Source of the DNA: Blautia luti
GTDB taxonomy: Bacteria; Bacillota; Clostridia; Lachnospirales; Lachnospiraceae
Length of the DNA stretch: 64,000 bases
Direction: 5' to 3'
Assembly: GCF_033096465.1 (NCBI RefSeq)
Contig: NZ_AP028156.1
Coordinates: forward strand, 2,188,501 to 2,252,500
Of the stretch, positions 1-8,369 are shown in pieces. The translations under genes were made by a program, and so were the position numbers. The notes under the pieces were generated by a model. The model worked only from the letters and a program-made list of their open reading frames with translations. It was not told the DNA's origin and searched no databases. Every line of letters begins with the position of its first letter. Position 1 is the stretch's first letter.

Positions 1-424
1 ACAGGAAAATAGTAGAGGTTACATGTTCTGTAGTCCAGTCCATGATCTCTGTAAGCTCCTGCCAGTAATCCACCTCCTCGAATTCCATCTGCTCTACAGG
101 TGCTCCGGTAATGATCATTCCATCGTATTTATTACCTTTAAGTTCCGGAAAAGTCTGGTAAAATTTATTCAGATGACTCATGGAAGTATTCTTGGACTCA
201 TGGCTCTGCACTGCCATAAAAGTCACATCTACCTGCAGAGGAGTGTTGGAAAGGGAACGCAGAAGCTGCAGTTCTGTCTCCTCCTTCAAAGGCATCAGAT
301 TCAGGATCAGAATCTGAATAGGACGGATATCCTGATGGGATGCACGGGATTCATCCATCACAAATATATTTTCTTTTTCCAGAATTTCTTTTACGGGCAG
401 ATCGCCCTGTATCTTAATAGGCAT
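1..424 (-). CDS. metA: Homoserine O-acyltransferase MetA, C-terminus cut by window edge
   Basis: Catalyses acylation of homoserine, the first committed step of methionine synthesis, in the cytoplasm. Only the first 141 codons are inside the window. The protein opens MPIKIQ and carries the family's RASHQDIRP and NLMP motifs near residues 27-45. Residue 111 is Glu (GAPVE). In characterised MetA enzymes Glu at this position goes with acetyl-CoA use and Gly with succinyl-CoA, so an O-acetyltransferase is the better prediction. The nucleophilic Cys142 would be the very next codon outside the window. A ribosome binding site AAAAAGGAGA lies just upstream of the ATG. The gene follows ligA by 45 nt and is probably its operon partner. 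Confidence 0.93.
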   Translation of the reverse strand, partial: MPIKIQGDLPVKEILEKENIFVMDESRASHQDIRPIQILILNLMPLKEETELQLLRSLSNTPLQVDVTFMAVQSHESKNTSMSHLNKFYQTFPELKGNKYDGMIITGAPVEQMEFEEVDYWQELTEIMDWTTEHVTSTIFL

Positions 425-469
425 TCTTTTTCTCCTTTTTCACTGTTATTTTCTTCTTATCTGCCAGGT

Positions 470-2428
470 TTATTGTCCTGCAAGTTTCAGGAAATCTTCT
501 TCTGAAAGAATTGGGATTCCAAGCTCTTTTGCTTTTTTATTTTTGGATGAATTGGAAGTGGTATCGTTATTGATCAGATAATTTGTTTTTCCGGTCACAG
601 ATCCCGTAACCTTTCCTCCCAGAGATTCGATAAACTCTTTCGCCTGGGCGCGGTTTGCAAAATGTTCTACACTTCCCGTGATCACGAAATTCATCCCCTG
701 AAAGATCTGTTCCTCTTTTTTTTCTTCTTTCTTAATATTCAGATACTCCATAAGATGGTCAAGCCGCCGGTTATTTTCCTCACTGGCGAAATATTCCGTC
801 AGGCTTCTGGCAATCACCGGGCCAATGGTATCTATCTCACTGACTTCTTCCTCTGAAGCATGACGAATCTGCTCCAGATCATCATCAAAATGTCTGCAGA
901 TCACTTTCGCATTGGCCAGCCCGATATTGGCAATTCCCAGGCTGTAGATCACTTTCGCCAGAGTGGTCTCTTTTGCCTTCTCCAGATTCACCATAAGGTT
1001 CTCGAAAGATTTCTCCCCGAATCCCTCCATCGCCACGATCTCATCTCTGTGTTTCCCGATTTCAAAAATATCTCCGAAATCATGAATAAAACCTCTGGCA
1101 ATAAATTTCTCCAGGGTAGCCTCTGAGAGTCCATCAATATTCATGGCATCTCTGCTTACAAAAAGTGCAAAAGACTTGATCTTTTTTGCCGCACAGTCGG
1201 GATTGGTACAATAAAGTGCCTCCACTTCATTCACTTTACGGATCTCTGTTGCGTGGCCGCAGGCAGGACAGGCTACCGGAATCTCCAGGTTACTGCTTCT
1301 GGTAAGGTTTTCTGCGATCTGAGGGATGATCATATTCGCCTTATATACAGTAATATTATCTCCAATCCCCAGCTCCAGTTCCTTCATAATACTGATATTG
1401 TGCACGCTGGCACGGCTGACTGTGGTTCCTTCCAGCTCTACAGGTTCAAATACAGCTACCGGATTAATCAATCCTGTTCTGGAAGGACTCCACTCTATCT
1501 TCTGCAGATGGGTCTCCCTGATCTCATCTGCCCATTTAAAAGCAAACGCATTCCTCGGAAACTTCGCAGTTCGTCCCAGCGAATCTCCGTATACAATATC
1601 ATCATACAGCGCAACCAGCCCGTCCGATGGAAAATCATTCTGGCTGATAGCTGTAGAAAAATACTCCATCGCCTCATCCAGTGTTTCGGCTGTCACCATC
1701 TGGTATTCTACCACATCAAATCCCTGCTCCTTCAGCCACTGAAACTGAAACGCCCGGGAATTGCCAAAGTCCACATTCTCTGCACTTACCAGGGCAAATG
1801 CATAAAATCGTACATTTCTTCTGGCAGTGATCTCATTATTCAGCTGACGCACTGATCCGCTGCAGAGATTTCTCGGGTTCTTATATTTCGCATCCACATC
1901 CTCAATGGATTCATTGATCCGCTGGAAATCAGAATAGGTAATGATGGCTTCCCCGCGAAGGACCAGCCTTCCCTGATATGGGATCTTCAGCGGAATATTT
2001 TTAAATACCCTGGCATTATTTGTCACAACCTCACCAACCACACCGTTCCCTCTGGTAACAGCCTTCACAAGTTCCCCGTTTTCATACGTAAGAACCACTG
2101 TAAGTCCATCCAGCTTCCAGGAAAGCAGCGTCTGGTGTTCCCCTATAAACTCTCGAAGAACTTCCCTGTCTTTCGTCTTATCCAGAGAAAGCATGGGGGT
2201 TTCATGTTCTTCTTTGGGAAGCTGCTCTACGGCTTCATATCCTACGCTGATGGTGGGACTGTTTGCCAGAACGGTTCCCGTTTCTTTTTCCAGAGCCTGA
2301 AGCTCGTCGTACATCTGATCGTACTCTCTGTTGCTTATAATCTCTGTATCTTCCTGATAATAAGCTTTTGCCGCTTTGTCCAGCTTCTGCGCCAGTTCTT
2401 TCATTCGCCTGATTGCCGCTGTTTCCAT
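470..2428 (-). CDS. ligA: NAD-dependent DNA ligase LigA
   Basis: Seals nicks in duplex DNA during replication and repair using NAD+. The 652-residue length fits bacterial LigA. The N-terminal adenylation domain has the catalytic KLDG motif with Lys105. A four-cysteine zinc finger lies near residues 390-415, followed by helix-hairpin-helix repeats and a C-terminal BRCT domain (about 575-652, FVITGS start). The ATG is preceded by an AGGAGG ribosome binding site that lies inside the reading frame of the upstream pseudouridine synthase. The two coding regions overlap by 194 nt in different frames. Confidence 0.97.
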   Translation of the reverse strand: METAAIRRMKELAQKLDKAAKAYYQEDTEIISNREYDQMYDELQALEKETGTVLANSPTISVGYEAVEQLPKEEHETPMLSLDKTKDREVLREFIGEHQTLLSWKLDGLTVVLTYENGELVKAVTRGNGVVGEVVTNNARVFKNIPLKIPYQGRLVLRGEAIITYSDFQRINESIEDVDAKYKNPRNLCSGSVRQLNNEITARRNVRFYAFALVSAENVDFGNSRAFQFQWLKEQGFDVVEYQMVTAETLDEAMEYFSTAISQNDFPSDGLVALYDDIVYGDSLGRTAKFPRNAFAFKWADEIRETHLQKIEWSPSRTGLINPVAVFEPVELEGTTVSRASVHNISIMKELELGIGDNITVYKANMIIPQIAENLTRSSNLEIPVACPACGHATEIRKVNEVEALYCTNPDCAAKKIKSFALFVSRDAMNIDGLSEATLEKFIARGFIHDFGDIFEIGKHRDEIVAMEGFGEKSFENLMVNLEKAKETTLAKVIYSLGIANIGLANAKVICRHFDDDLEQIRHASEEEVSEIDTIGPVIARSLTEYFASEENNRRLDHLMEYLNIKKEEKKEEQIFQGMNFVITGSVEHFANRAQAKEFIESLGGKVTGSVTGKTNYLINNDTTSNSSKNKKAKELGIPILSEEDFLKLAGQ

Positions 2429-3170
2429 GACGTCCTCCTGTTCCTGTCACTGTTTCACTTGTAGAAGATGCAAGCATTGCCTGCAAAGTCTTCCATTCTT
2501 CCGGACGGATTTCCCGGTATTCTCCCTCCTGGATCCCATCCAGGGTAAGATTCATGATCCGGATCCTTTTCAGCTTCAGCACTTCATACCCCAAATACAG
2601 ACACATACGCCTGATCTGCCGGTTCAGACCCTGGGTCAGTATGATCCGGAATGTATCTGAACTTGTCTGTTTCACTGTACATGGCCTGGTCACTGTATCC
2701 AGGATGGGGATCCCTCTGCTCATCTGCCGGATAAATTTCTCATCTATTGGCTTGTTCACTTTCACAAAGTATTCTTTCTCATGCTTATTCCCGGCACGCA
2801 TGATCTTATTCACCAGATCTCCCTCATTCGTCAGAAGGAGCAGCCCCTGGGACTCTTTGTCCAATCTGCCTACCGGATAAATGCGAAGAGGATAATCCAG
2901 ATAATCTGTTACTGTGGTTTCATCTCTCTGCTGTTTCGTGCTGCAGACGATTCCTCTTGGTTTATTAAAAAGAAGAAGTACTTTTCTGTTGTTTTTACTG
3001 ACAGGCATCTGATCCAGGCAGATTTCTTCATCAGGGGATACTTTCTGTCCACTTACTGCTTTCTCTCCGTTCACGGTAATCCTTCCCTGTTCGATCAGTC
3101 TGTCCGCTTCCCTGCGGGAACATACACCTGCGTCGCTTAAATATTTATTGATTCTTATTTTTTCGTCCAT
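2235..3170 (-). CDS. rluF: Pseudouridine synthase, RluF/RsuA family
   Basis: Converts a uridine in rRNA to pseudouridine. An N-terminal S4 RNA-binding domain (about residues 1-60) precedes a catalytic domain with the GRLDKESQG motif, catalytic Asp104. The sequence resembles RluF (23S rRNA) more than RsuA, but the exact target base is inferred. The conserved fold ends near residue 232. The last 75 or so residues are Gly/Arg/Ser/Asn-rich and are encoded across the ribosome binding site and first 194 nt of ligA, so this tail may be simple read-through rather than a selected domain. A consensus promoter places the transcription start almost on the ATG and there is no Shine-Dalgarno sequence. Confidence 0.9.
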   Translation of the reverse strand: MDEKIRINKYLSDAGVCSRREADRLIEQGRITVNGEKAVSGQKVSPDEEICLDQMPVSKNNRKVLLLFNKPRGIVCSTKQQRDETTVTDYLDYPLRIYPVGRLDKESQGLLLLTNEGDLVNKIMRAGNKHEKEYFVKVNKPIDEKFIRQMSRGIPILDTVTRPCTVKQTSSDTFRIILTQGLNRQIRRMCLYLGYEVLKLKRIRIMNLTLDGIQEGEYREIRPEEWKTLQAMLASSTSETVTGTGGRHGNSGNQANERTGAEAGQSGKSLLSGRYRDYKQQRVRSDVRRASGSGKRNGNRSGKQSHHQRRI

Positions 3171-3176
3171 TTTTCT

Positions 3177-3205
3177 ATTATATAATTTTTTCCAGAGGTT
3201 AGCAA
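3177..3205 (-). promoter_or_regulatory. Sigma-A promoter of rluF-ligA-metA
   Basis: Minus-strand TTGCTA (-35, 3200-3205), 17 nt spacer and TATAAT (-10, 3177-3182). Only AGAAAA separates the -10 from the rluF ATG, so the predicted transcript starts at or within a couple of bases of the start codon. Confidence 0.7.
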
Positions 3206-3279
3206 CCTTGAATCTCCTTGTAATTTTTTTTCATTTATTGTATCATATTGTAGAATAATAAAAATAAAGGAGGCATTTT

Positions 3280-4506
3280 ATGTCAGGCCATTCACCACAG
3301 ACAAGCCGCCTGCTGACTGTCATTGCTGTCTTTCTGTGTATCTGCATGAGCGGGATTTTTACACGTTCTTCAGCTCTGCCGTCACAGATCAGCCCAAGCT
3401 CTGATGCAGAAACCCTTGTCTCTGAAGAAATCTCCCTGACAGTTACACCAGTTGATATACCCCAGGCCACTCCAACCCCATCACCGAAAGTGACCAAGGC
3501 AGCTTCTAAAAATAAATCCAAAAAATCTTTCAAGGTTTCCCACGAAGCTTCCGAAGGTAACTGGACTTCCAGTGGAAGTAACTGGATGTTTCTTGTAGAT
3601 GGAAATGCATATACCGGCTGGCTCACAGACACAGACGGTAAACGTTATTATTTCGACGAAAACGGGATCATGCAGACCGGCTGGGTAGATGTAGATGGAA
3701 AACGATATTATATGGATCTGGACGGCATTATGCAGACCGGAGATATCACGATTGGCAAAAAGTCCTATCATCTCAATGATGACGGATCTTTAGAAGGCTA
3801 TAAAGCAAAAAAAACTTCAAAGAAAAAAAGTTCAAAGGAAAAAAATAGAAAAAATTCTTCTTCTGATAAAACTTCAGCCGTTTCCAGTACAGATTCTGAC
3901 AGCAAAAAATACGTTGCCCTCACCTTTGACGACGGCCCCAGTTCTTTTACAGACAGACTTCTGGACTGTCTGGAGGAAAATAACGCAAAGGCCACTTTCT
4001 TCATGGTAGGTACAGAAATCGCAAGTTTCCCCGAGGAAGTAAAACGTATGAAAGAACTGGGCTGCGAGCTTGGAAACCACACTTACGATCACACAGATCT
4101 GACCACTCTGTCATCAGAAGACATCAGTTCCGAGATCGCCCGGGTAGATCAGCAGCTTGTTGACCTCACCGGCCAGGGTGCATCTGTGGTACGTCCGCCT
4201 TACGGTTCTGTGAATGATACTGTCAAAGCAACCATCGGCACACCTATGATCCTGTGGTCTATCGATACCCTGGACTGGAAAACACTGGATTCCCAGTCTA
4301 CAGTGGATGAAGTCATGAATAATGTTCAGGATGGATCCATTGTTCTTATGCATGACATTTACAGCACTTCTGTAGATGCCGCAGAGATTTTGATCCCTCA
4401 GCTGATCGAAGACGGATATGAACTGGTAACAATTCATGAACTGGCTTCTGTCCATGGGATTGAACTTCAGACCGGCATTACATACGGAGATTTCCATAAC
4501 AACTGA
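3280..4506 (+). CDS. Secreted polysaccharide deacetylase with cell-wall-binding repeats
   Basis: Probably removes N-acetyl groups from peptidoglycan or another surface glycan outside the membrane. The protein has an N-terminal hydrophobic signal/anchor (about residues 10-26), a Thr/Pro/Lys-rich linker, and three choline-binding-type repeats around residues 103-174 (GWLTDTDGKRYYFDENG style). A Lys/Ser-rich spacer leads to a NodB deacetylase domain from about 209 to 400. NodB motifs are all visible: TFDDGP (215-220), the zinc-binding HTYDH (267-271), RPPYGS (305-310) and LMHD near the C-terminus. An AAGGAGG ribosome binding site precedes the ATG. It is a single gene, divergent from rluF. Substrate is inferred from the family. 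Confidence 0.92.
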   Translation: MSGHSPQTSRLLTVIAVFLCICMSGIFTRSSALPSQISPSSDAETLVSEEISLTVTPVDIPQATPTPSPKVTKAASKNKSKKSFKVSHEASEGNWTSSGSNWMFLVDGNAYTGWLTDTDGKRYYFDENGIMQTGWVDVDGKRYYMDLDGIMQTGDITIGKKSYHLNDDGSLEGYKAKKTSKKKSSKEKNRKNSSSDKTSAVSSTDSDSKKYVALTFDDGPSSFTDRLLDCLEENNAKATFFMVGTEIASFPEEVKRMKELGCELGNHTYDHTDLTTLSSEDISSEIARVDQQLVDLTGQGASVVRPPYGSVNDTVKATIGTPMILWSIDTLDWKTLDSQSTVDEVMNNVQDGSIVLMHDIYSTSVDAAEILIPQLIEDGYELVTIHELASVHGIELQTGITYGDFHNN

Positions 4507-4530
4507 TGCAATTGTCAGATTTATAGCTGC

Positions 4531-4566
4531 TGCCGGAGAGCATTTCCTGTCTTTCCGGCACATATT
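4531..4566 (+). terminator. Terminator after the deacetylase gene
   Basis: Inverted repeat TGCCGGA/TCCGGCA with a 15 nt loop followed by a T-rich run, 25 nt after the stop codon. Confidence 0.6.
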
Positions 4567-4604
4567 TTTATATCACAATGATGATTTTTAACACCGTCAG
4601 CTCC

Positions 4605-4670
4605 AAATAAAACTATCCCGGCAAGTACAAGGCTTTTACGCTTTACTGCTTGTTCGGGATAGTTTTATTT
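4605..4670. repeat. Long hairpin at the end of a transposase remnant
   Basis: Perfect 16 bp stem AAATAAAACTATCCCG (4605-4620) with its complement at 4655-4670. T-runs on both sides allow bidirectional termination. It abuts the truncated transposase reading frame and may be the surviving end of the old insertion sequence. Confidence 0.75.
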
Positions 4671-4870
4671 TAAGAAATATTTTTTATTTTTGAGCGCAAA
4701 AAGCCCCTATCCGAACAATTGGCTAACAAGCCTGAAAAATCTAATTTCTCCATCACTTTTTTAAGGGTATAGACGGGATCGTCGTCAGGTAAACTCAATT
4801 CATAGAAACTAAAGTTAATTTTCTGTTGTCCTAATTCAAAAAAGTCATTATAATAATTAATTGTTAGCAT
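4670..4870 (-). pseudogene. IS1182-like transposase, N-terminal fragment
   Basis: A 66-codon frame begins MLTINYYNDF and contains PVYTLKKVMEKLDFSGLLA, the characteristic N-terminus of IS1182/IS1182-like (DDE) transposases as I recall the family. Intact proteins run to roughly 450-550 residues. Here homology stops after LLANCSD, and the frame ends twelve codons later next to a long hairpin. The catalytic DDE region is absent, so this is an internally deleted, inactive remnant. Confidence 0.7.
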
Positions 4871-4942
4871 AGTTACATTATAACATGTAACGGAGAAAAA
4901 GATGGTTGTCGTTAGCCATCTTTTTTTCTTTTTATAGATATA

Positions 4943-4985
4943 AACAAGAAGGATGTAATTCGAAACGAATTACATCCTTCTTGTT
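4943..4985. repeat. Perfect 20 bp palindrome with 3 nt loop
   Basis: The arms, beginning AACAAGAAGG at 4943-4962 and complemented exactly at 4966-4985, surround an AAA loop. Neither side has a clear T-run, so it is not a standard terminator. It lies between the transposase remnant and the SH3 gene and may be the other end of the decayed element. Confidence 0.75.
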
Positions 4986-5029
4986 CTAGGACTATCTATT
5001 TCCTGACAGCCCTTTTATTATTTTCCTAT

Positions 5030-5947
5030 TCAGTTCTGTTCAAGGAGATCTCCACGGATATATCCCGTTTCACCATCATAATCAATCTGCACCCATTCAC
5101 CTTCGGTGCCCTGCTTCTCTACCTGATCTCCCGCTGAAATTACGCCAAGAATCTCAGCATCCGTATTCGCTTCCGCACGGACATTACAATCCTCGGAAGC
5201 AGTCAGCATTGTGCCGTTCTGCGCCTCTGTCGATGCGTTGACAGTAGATTCTTCTCCCAGTCCGTTCAGGAACTCTTTCAGAGCAGAATCATCCTGCTGT
5301 GCCTTATCCAGCTCAGTCTGTACTTTCGATACAAGTTCTGATACATCGCTGTCAGAAATCTGAGAATCCATATATACAGAAATCTGAGAATCCTGCGATG
5401 CATCATTGTCAATAATCCAGTTTCCGTCGCTGTTCTTATATACATAGAACTGTGTCAGCGCCGGAGCTTTGGTATCAATACCCTGACAGATATAATAGAA
5501 ACAGGCGTATACCACATAAGAGTCATCTGTCATACCCTTCTTGGTGTAAACATCGCCTACTTCATACCCTTCGATATAATCGTTTAAATTTTCGACTTTT
5601 GACTCATCGGACGGTGTAAAATCATCTTCCAGAGTCTTCAGCGTTGCAATATCTTTTTCCCCCAGAGCTTTATAATAGCTCTTAATTAATGCAGTGATAT
5701 CTGCATCTGCTGTTTCCATAGGATTGGCGTCTTCTTTCTTCTCGTCAGACTCCCCTTCATTTGTCGGAGAAGAAGGAACATTTCCCTGGTCACCGGATGT
5801 GGTCGTCTGTCCGTCACTGGAATTCCCCTTATTACTTCCTGTGCAGGCACGGATACCAAAGAACAAAACCACCACGATTATCAGAATTCCACCGCCCAGC
5901 ATAAAATACCGGAGGTTATCTGACAACCATTCTCTAAAATCATCCAA
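5030..5947 (-). CDS. Membrane-anchored protein with C-terminal bacterial SH3 domain
   Basis: Unknown function; probably an envelope protein that binds cell wall through its SH3b domain (last about 65 residues, with RAEANTDAEILG and GDQVEKQG). The N-terminus is short and cytoplasmic, followed by one transmembrane helix (MLGGGILIIVVVLFFGI), a Ser/Gly/Asp/Glu-rich linker and an NTF2-like middle domain. The start chosen is a TTG at 5945-5947, eight bases behind AAGGAGG. A start 28 codons upstream would lie in the tRNA-Arg gene and is rejected. 305 residues. The product is a generic Lachnospiraceae SH3 protein. Confidence 0.85.
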   Translation of the reverse strand: MDDFREWLSDNLRYFMLGGGILIIVVVLFFGIRACTGSNKGNSSDGQTTTSGDQGNVPSSPTNEGESDEKKEDANPMETADADITALIKSYYKALGEKDIATLKTLEDDFTPSDESKVENLNDYIEGYEVGDVYTKKGMTDDSYVVYACFYYICQGIDTKAPALTQFYVYKNSDGNWIIDNDASQDSQISVYMDSQISDSDVSELVSKVQTELDKAQQDDSALKEFLNGLGEESTVNASTEAQNGTMLTASEDCNVRAEANTDAEILGVISAGDQVEKQGTEGEWVQIDYDGETGYIRGDLLEQN

Positions 5948-6002
5948 GTTCTTGTCCTCCTTATGATACAACGCACCGGAACTGTACATACGTCCCAGGC
6001 AG

Positions 6003-6074
6003 CACACCTGAAGGGAATCGAACCCCCGCACATGGTACCGGAAACCACCGCTCTATCCACTGAGCTACAGGTGC
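6003..6074 (-). tRNA. tRNA-Arg (anticodon CCG)
   Basis: The cloverleaf can be folded by eye. Acceptor GCACCTG pairs with CAGGTGT, the D-arm is GCTC/GAGC, the anticodon stem GTGGT/ACCAT holds loop TTCCGGT with anticodon CCG, and the T-arm is GGGGG-TTCGATT-CCCTT. CCA is not encoded. It decodes CGG. The SH3 gene starts 56 nt downstream and may be read from the same promoter. Confidence 0.93.
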
Positions 6075-6132
6075 AAGTAACATAATCAGATCATCTGAAA
6101 TTGTCATAGATGTTCATCATTAGTTAACATTG

Positions 6133-6161
6133 ATTCTATCACATGACCCTGAAAATGTAAA
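6133..6161 (-). promoter_or_regulatory. Promoter of tRNA-Arg
   Basis: Minus-strand TTTACA (6156-6161), 17 nt spacer, TAGAAT (6133-6138). The predicted start is about 50 nt before the mature tRNA. Confidence 0.65.
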
Positions 6162-6311
6162 GTTTTTTTTGGGAATATGCTTAAATGCACAAAAGTTATC
6201 TACTGTTTCGACATTTTCTCCAACAGAGACTTCAAGGGCGGACACGTCAGCATGCTGACATGTTCACCCTTTTGTTCACCCTTTTATTCCCTTTTCTTTC
6301 CAGCTGAGCCT

Positions 6312-7934
6312 TTACATCTTAAGGGTATCAAACTTAAATCTGACAACCAGCAGAGTCAGAAACATTAAAACAAATCCGGCAGGAAGTGCGATCCACGGAG
6401 TCTGCACAAAGCCTGCTATAATATAAGTTACGAAAGAAACAACCGCTGCCATCAGCGCATATGGAAGCTGTGTGGTAACATGATTTACATGATCACACTG
6501 TGCGCCCGCTGAAGCCATGATCGTAGTATCTGAGATTGGTGAACAATGATCACCGCATACAGCCCCTGCCATGCATGCAGAAATAGAAATGATCATCAGT
6601 TCATGATTCGTTCCTGAAAATACATCTACTACGATAGGGATCAGGATACCGAAAGTTCCCCAGGAAGTACCTGTGGCAAATGCGATCACTGCACCGATCA
6701 CGAAGATAATAGCAGGAAGCAGGTTCATCAGACCGCCTGCAGAAGATTTTACAACACTGTAGACGAAATCAGATGCTCCCAGACTGTCTGTCATTGCCTT
6801 CAAAGTCCATGCAAAGCTGAGGATCAGAATTGCAGGAACCATTGCCTTGAATCCTTCCGGAAGACATGCCATACAGTCACGGAAATTCATAACACGGCGT
6901 ACCAGATAAAGCACAATCGTGATGACCAGTGCAAAGAAACTTCCCAGTACCAGACCAACAGAAGCATCACTCTGTGAAAATGCAGTAACAAAATCAGTAC
7001 CGCTGAAGAATCCACCTGTATAGATCATTCCGATGACACAGCAGATCACAAGACTGATGATAGGGATCAGAAGATCGATCACTTTTCCACGGGGATTCAC
7101 TTTCGCATCATCCTCCGCATTGGCATACGGTCTTCCCGCAGTGGTGTAAATATCACCCTTCAATGCATTTGTTTCATGAACACCCATAGGTCCGAATTCC
7201 ACTTTCATAAAGACCATGGCGATCATCATGAAAATAGTCAGCAGTGCATAGAAATTGTAGGGGATCGCATGCACAAAAAGAGAAATACCATCCTCTCCTT
7301 CTACGAATCCGCTTACTGCTGCTGCCCAGGAAGAAATAGGGGCAATAATGCAGACAGGTGCTGCTGTAGCGTCGATCAGATATGCCAGCTTCGCACGGGA
7401 TACATTATGTTTGTCCGTTACAGGCCGCATAACGCTTCCTACTGTCAGGCAGTTAAAATAATCATCAATAAAGATCAGTACACCCAGAACAATAGTAGCA
7501 AGCTCCGCACCTACTCTTGTCTTGATCTTCGTACCTGCCCAGCGTCCGAATGCTGCTGAGCCTCCTGCCCTGTTCATCAGGCATACCATCGTTCCCAGGA
7601 TAACCAGAAAGATCAGAATACCCATATTGTAAGAACTTGTGAGCACAGAGATCAGCCCGCCTTCAAAGATATGAAGGACAGTTCCCTCGAAACTGAAATT
7701 AGAATAAAACAAAGCTCCCACCAGGATTCCAGCAAACAGAGAACTGTATACTTCCTTGGTGATCAGAGCCAGGGCGATGGCCACGATCGGCGGGATCAAC
7801 GCCCAGAAAGTTCCGTAAAATTTCGCAGATGCCGCTGTTTCCTCCTCCGCTGCCAGAGCAGTCAATGGACTGGCAAGAAGCATCAGCATGATCATGGAGA
7901 ATCCCAGTGACCATTTCTTTAAGTTACTTTTCAT
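6312..7934 (-). CDS. NhaC-family transporter under lysine riboswitch control (LysW-like)
   Basis: Polytopic membrane protein of 540 residues from the NhaC Na+/H+ antiporter superfamily, with about eleven to twelve hydrophobic segments. Family features include FIDDYFNCLTVGSVMRP (about 150-170), a GTSWGTFGI segment and GDHCSPISDT near residue 465. The N-terminus looks like a cleavable signal peptide (MKSNLKKWSLGF, then LTALAAEEE), which is unusual for this family. The leader carries a lysine riboswitch and attenuator, so by comparative genomics of lysine regulons (the LysW class) it is more likely a sodium-coupled lysine transporter than a general antiporter. It stands alone as a single gene. 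Confidence 0.9.
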   Translation of the reverse strand: MKSNLKKWSLGFSMIMLMLLASPLTALAAEEETAASAKFYGTFWALIPPIVAIALALITKEVYSSLFAGILVGALFYSNFSFEGTVLHIFEGGLISVLTSSYNMGILIFLVILGTMVCLMNRAGGSAAFGRWAGTKIKTRVGAELATIVLGVLIFIDDYFNCLTVGSVMRPVTDKHNVSRAKLAYLIDATAAPVCIIAPISSWAAAVSGFVEGEDGISLFVHAIPYNFYALLTIFMMIAMVFMKVEFGPMGVHETNALKGDIYTTAGRPYANAEDDAKVNPRGKVIDLLIPIISLVICCVIGMIYTGGFFSGTDFVTAFSQSDASVGLVLGSFFALVITIVLYLVRRVMNFRDCMACLPEGFKAMVPAILILSFAWTLKAMTDSLGASDFVYSVVKSSAGGLMNLLPAIIFVIGAVIAFATGTSWGTFGILIPIVVDVFSGTNHELMIISISACMAGAVCGDHCSPISDTTIMASAGAQCDHVNHVTTQLPYALMAAVVSFVTYIIAGFVQTPWIALPAGFVLMFLTLLVVRFKFDTLKM

Positions 7935-8031
7935 TTAAGTACCTCCCTCTTTTTTCCAGATACATAACAAGAAAGAATCCTGCCCGGAAGGCCTTTTGCA
8001 TAATAGGAAATTCGTCAAATTCTCCTGTTAT

Positions 8032-8070
8032 ACAAAAAACCACGAATGTATTATGAAACACATTCGTGGT
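8032..8070 (-). terminator. Attenuator terminator of the lysine riboswitch
   Basis: Eleven base pair stem ACCACGAATGT (8039-8049 and 8060-8070 on the plus strand) followed on the minus strand by six U. It lies between the riboswitch aptamer and the transporter, as expected for transcriptional OFF control by lysine. Confidence 0.85.
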
Positions 8071-8094
8071 ATCTAACGTAGTATACGTTATTTC

Positions 8095-8249
8095 GATAGC
8101 GCTTCACCCAGGTGACAGTACGGCACATATTCTGTGACGTCCCAGGAACCAGCCTCCTGACCTGTCAGGTTCCTTCGGCGGTTTCCCCTTTCACCGGATG
8201 GCTGTCATACCATACTCCCCGGTCTACTGATGAATCCCGCGCCTCTATC
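8095..8249 (-). promoter_or_regulatory. Lysine riboswitch aptamer
   Basis: Read on the minus strand, the leader has the conserved L-box elements in order: GATAGAGGCGCG at the P1 5' side, AGTA, GAAAGGGGAA, CGCCGAAGG, CTGG, ACTGTCACCTGG, and GCGCTATC closing P1. Length and order fit the lysine riboswitch. Binding lysine should favour the downstream terminator. Confidence 0.88.
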
Positions 8250-8261
8250 TTTACATATCAT

Positions 8262-8290
8262 TTTTTACACTTTATCAGTTTTTCAGGCAA
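8262..8290 (-). promoter_or_regulatory. Probable promoter of the lysine riboswitch transcript
   Basis: Minus-strand TTGCCT (8285-8290), 17 nt spacer, TAAAAA (8262-8267), with the aptamer starting about 13 nt downstream of the -10. The -10 is weak, so the assignment rests mainly on position. Confidence 0.45.
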
Positions 8291-8369
8291 ATAGCAATAG
8301 ATATCCTGCTATTTCTGCTTATTTTTCCAAATTAAGCAGTATTTCCTGCATCCTAGCATTAATCATATC

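Noticed and set aside
5948..6031. N-terminal extension of the SH3 protein
   Set aside because: It would lie partly inside tRNA-Arg, and the TTG at 5945-5947 has a perfect ribosome binding site.
6242..6295. Palindrome GTCAGCATGCTGAC and tandem GTTCACCCTTTT
   Set aside because: Noted between the tRNA promoter and the transporter stop codon, but no gene is placed to use it as an operator and there is no T-run; left unassigned.
8112..8294. 60-codon plus-strand frame
   Set aside because: Antisense to the lysine riboswitch.
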